From NCBI GenBank assembly GCA_021781855.1, contig JAJXWC010000115.1, positions 1 through 7,176 on the forward strand: a stretch of DNA of 7,176 nucleotides, written 5' to 3'. A program made the position numbers and the translations under genes. Positions within the stretch are counted from its first letter, which is position 1, and each line of letters begins with the position of its first letter. A model generated the notes under the pieces. The model had not been told where the DNA came from. It worked only from the letters and a program-made list of their open reading frames with translations, and made no database searches. This stretch comes from Bacillota bacterium (GTDB taxonomy: Bacteria > Bacillota > Bacilli > Lactobacillales > Streptococcaceae). Shown here one piece after another: positions 5,722 through 7,176 of this stretch.

Positions 5722-5750
5722 AAAGCCGCTCTTTTAAGCGGCTTTAATTT
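5722..5750. terminator. Bidirectional terminator between the small membrane protein gene and pepN
   Basis: A 9-bp GC-rich stem (5722-5730 with 5737-5745), 6-base loop, followed by T-rich sequence to about 5753 on the plus strand. On the minus strand it is followed by TTTTTG. It sits 6 bases beyond the pepN stop codon and about 95 bases after the plus-strand gene. Confidence -1.
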
Positions 5751-5751
5751 T

Positions 5752-7176
5752 TTACAATTTATCAGCAACCTCAGTGATTGCAGCTTCAACGGCTGCTTTT
5801 TGACTGTCAATCAGCGCAACACGTGCTTCAATTTGCTTGATTGCCATTTCGATAGAACGTTTCAGTCCTTGATTTTCAAGTTTTGGCTCAAAGAAAGCTT
5901 TGTATTCAGCAAGTTTCTCTGCCGTTTTGAAAACATTTCCTGGATAAATAACAAACTTATCATAGCTCATATCGCCACCGAGTTTGGCAAGGAGCCACTC
6001 CCAATTTTCACGTTCCCAGCTCCACGCTGCTTCTTGAGCGAAATCCGTTCTTAAGAGATAGAACCATGAAAATGCAATATCTTGCGGTTTCACGATGTCT
6101 GCATTTTTGAAACCTTCAAGTAATTCCGCCACTGCCGTTTCATCTTTTACCAGAGCAACTGCCGCTTCGAGTTCACGTTTAAACTCTTGCAAGCTTGTTT
6201 TTACATAAGTTTCACGGTAATAACGCACAAGCTCAGCAGAATTTGTCGTCTTGATTTCATTATTCAGTACAATCGGACGAATGTCTGCTGGAATTGTCGC
6301 CAGATTTTCTTTATGAGTAGCAAAAATACGGCTTGCTTGAGCAACGGCTTCCTGATTTTCAGCAAAAAGTGTCTTCGCAAGCACGATACCACGAAGGGTT
6401 TCATCGCCAGCAGATTCGCCAGCCACTTTTTCCCAGCCCAAACGTGCATAGTTTTTAGCAAAGAGTTTGCCAACAAGGTTCTTATAGGCTTGCTCCGTCG
6501 GTGTTTCTTCATCTACAAAAAGTTCAAGCTCACTGACAAGCTGACTCAGACCTGTATTGATGATATAGCTTGTTTCATCGGCAAAATGAGGTAAAAGAGC
6601 AACTACATCTGCATACGAAATAATGCCTGCTTTTGCCAGAAGTTTACGGTCTTGGATGAGTTGGAATTTCGTTACATCTTCCAAAGCTGATACGTCAGCC
6701 AACAACTCGTCAAGCAGTTCACCCTTATAGTCGATGATATAATGCGCCATGTTAGCATCGTTCAAGAACAAGGCTTTTCCTTGATTAGCCGCTTTGAGTG
6801 CTGCAAAATTCGAAATTTCAATTTTTTCAGTTGTGAGCAAATCTGGCAAACCTGTCCAATTTGTATTCAGAGGAACATTCCACAAACGACCTGCATCTTT
6901 GCCCTCACCTACGAAAAATTGTTTCTGGCTGAGCACGAGCGTATCATTGACGACTTCTGCTGTTACCAGCGGATATCCTGGCTGATTTATCCAACTGTGC
7001 ATGAAGCCAGCAACATCTTTTCCTGAAGTCTTAGCCAGAGCATTCCAAAGGTCATCACCAACTGTATTACTGTATTTGTGTGTTTCAAAATAAAGATGCA
7101 AACCAGCAGCCAAGTCCTCATCGCCAAGACATTTGCGTAACATAACCATAAGGCTGTAACCTTTGTCATAAACAAT
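5752..7176 (-). CDS. pepN: Aminopeptidase N (family M1), C-terminal part
   Basis: A cytoplasmic zinc aminopeptidase that removes N-terminal residues from peptides. In lactococci it helps use milk-derived peptides. The frame is open to the right edge, so the start is outside the window. 474 C-terminal residues are present, against about 846 for lactococcal PepN. The HEXXH zinc site is beyond the edge. The first visible residues, IVYDKG, include the tyrosine at 7168-7170 that aligns with the transition-state-stabilising tyrosine of M1 enzymes (VYEKG in E. coli PepN, Tyr381). Then come the end of the catalytic domain (DLWNALAKTSGKDV, FMHSWINQPGYPLV) and a long helical ERAP1-like C-terminal domain to residue 474. 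The ATG at 7149 is internal and is not the start. No frameshift or stop is seen. The terminator at 5722-5750 ends the transcript. Identification is firm. Confidence -1.
   Translation of the reverse strand: MVYDKGYSLMVMLRKCLGDEDLAAGLHLYFETHKYSNTVGDDLWNALAKTSGKDVAGFMHSWINQPGYPLVTAEVVNDTLVLSQKQFFVGEGKDAGRLWNVPLNTNWTGLPDLLTTEKIEISNFAALKAANQGKALFLNDANMAHYIIDYKGELLDELLADVSALEDVTKFQLIQDRKLLAKAGIISYADVVALLPHFADETSYIINTGLSQLVSELELFVDEETPTEQAYKNLVGKLFAKNYARLGWEKVAGESAGDETLRGIVLAKTLFAENQEAVAQASRIFATHKENLATIPADIRPIVLNNEIKTTNSAELVRYYRETYVKTSLQEFKRELEAAVALVKDETAVAELLEGFKNADIVKPQDIAFSWFYLLRTDFAQEAAWSWERENWEWLLAKLGGDMSYDKFVIYPGNVFKTAEKLAEYKAFFEPKLENQGLKRSIEMAIKQIEARVALIDSQKAAVEAAITEVADKL

Noticed and set aside
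5569..6054. Plus-strand frame opposite pepN
   Set aside because: It starts inside the membrane protein gene, runs through the terminator and is antisense to firm pepN coding sequence.

Overview
The window looks like chromosomal DNA from a low-to-mid-GC Firmicute of the order Lactobacillales. A lactococcus or close relative in the Streptococcaceae is the best guess. This rests on the style of the PepN and NAD(P)HX dehydratase proteins, AAGGAG-type ribosome binding sites, TTG-N17-TATAAT promoters and short intergenic regions. The genus is inferred from memory of these families, not proved.

Left part (1-2762, plus strand): a vitamin B12 use-and-uptake block. It opens with the C-terminal two thirds of a class II, adenosylcobalamin-dependent ribonucleotide reductase (nrdJ), cut by the window edge. 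About 300 bases without an intact gene follow. They hold a possible broken toxin-like relic and a run of hairpins. Then come a small DUF4430 (transcobalamin-C-like) lipoprotein and an ECF-transporter S component of the CbrT type. The S-component gene probably starts at a TTG inside the lipoprotein gene. B12 would be captured at the surface, imported by the S component with the cell's shared ECF energising module (not in this window), and used as cofactor by NrdJ. nrdJ is richer in G+C than the rest of the window.

Middle (2749-5096): the S-component gene converges on nnrD (minus strand), a metabolite-repair enzyme. They overlap by 14 bases and share a terminator that lies inside both reading frames. 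nnrD is divergent from a cation diffusion facilitator gene with manganese-type metal motifs and an extra C-terminal domain. The roughly 280 bases between them carry a perfect 33-bp inverted repeat. Each arm contains the same promoter, so the two genes appear to be driven by mirror-image copies of one promoter. The nnrD copy sits so close to the ATG that its transcript would be leaderless.

Right part (5097-7176): a small four-helix membrane protein of unknown function with its own promoter, a bidirectional terminator, and on the minus strand the C-terminal 474 residues of aminopeptidase N (pepN), cut by the right edge.

The most interesting points are the compact B12 module with no recognisable cobalamin riboswitch, and the inverted promoter-bearing repeat between nnrD and the metal exporter.
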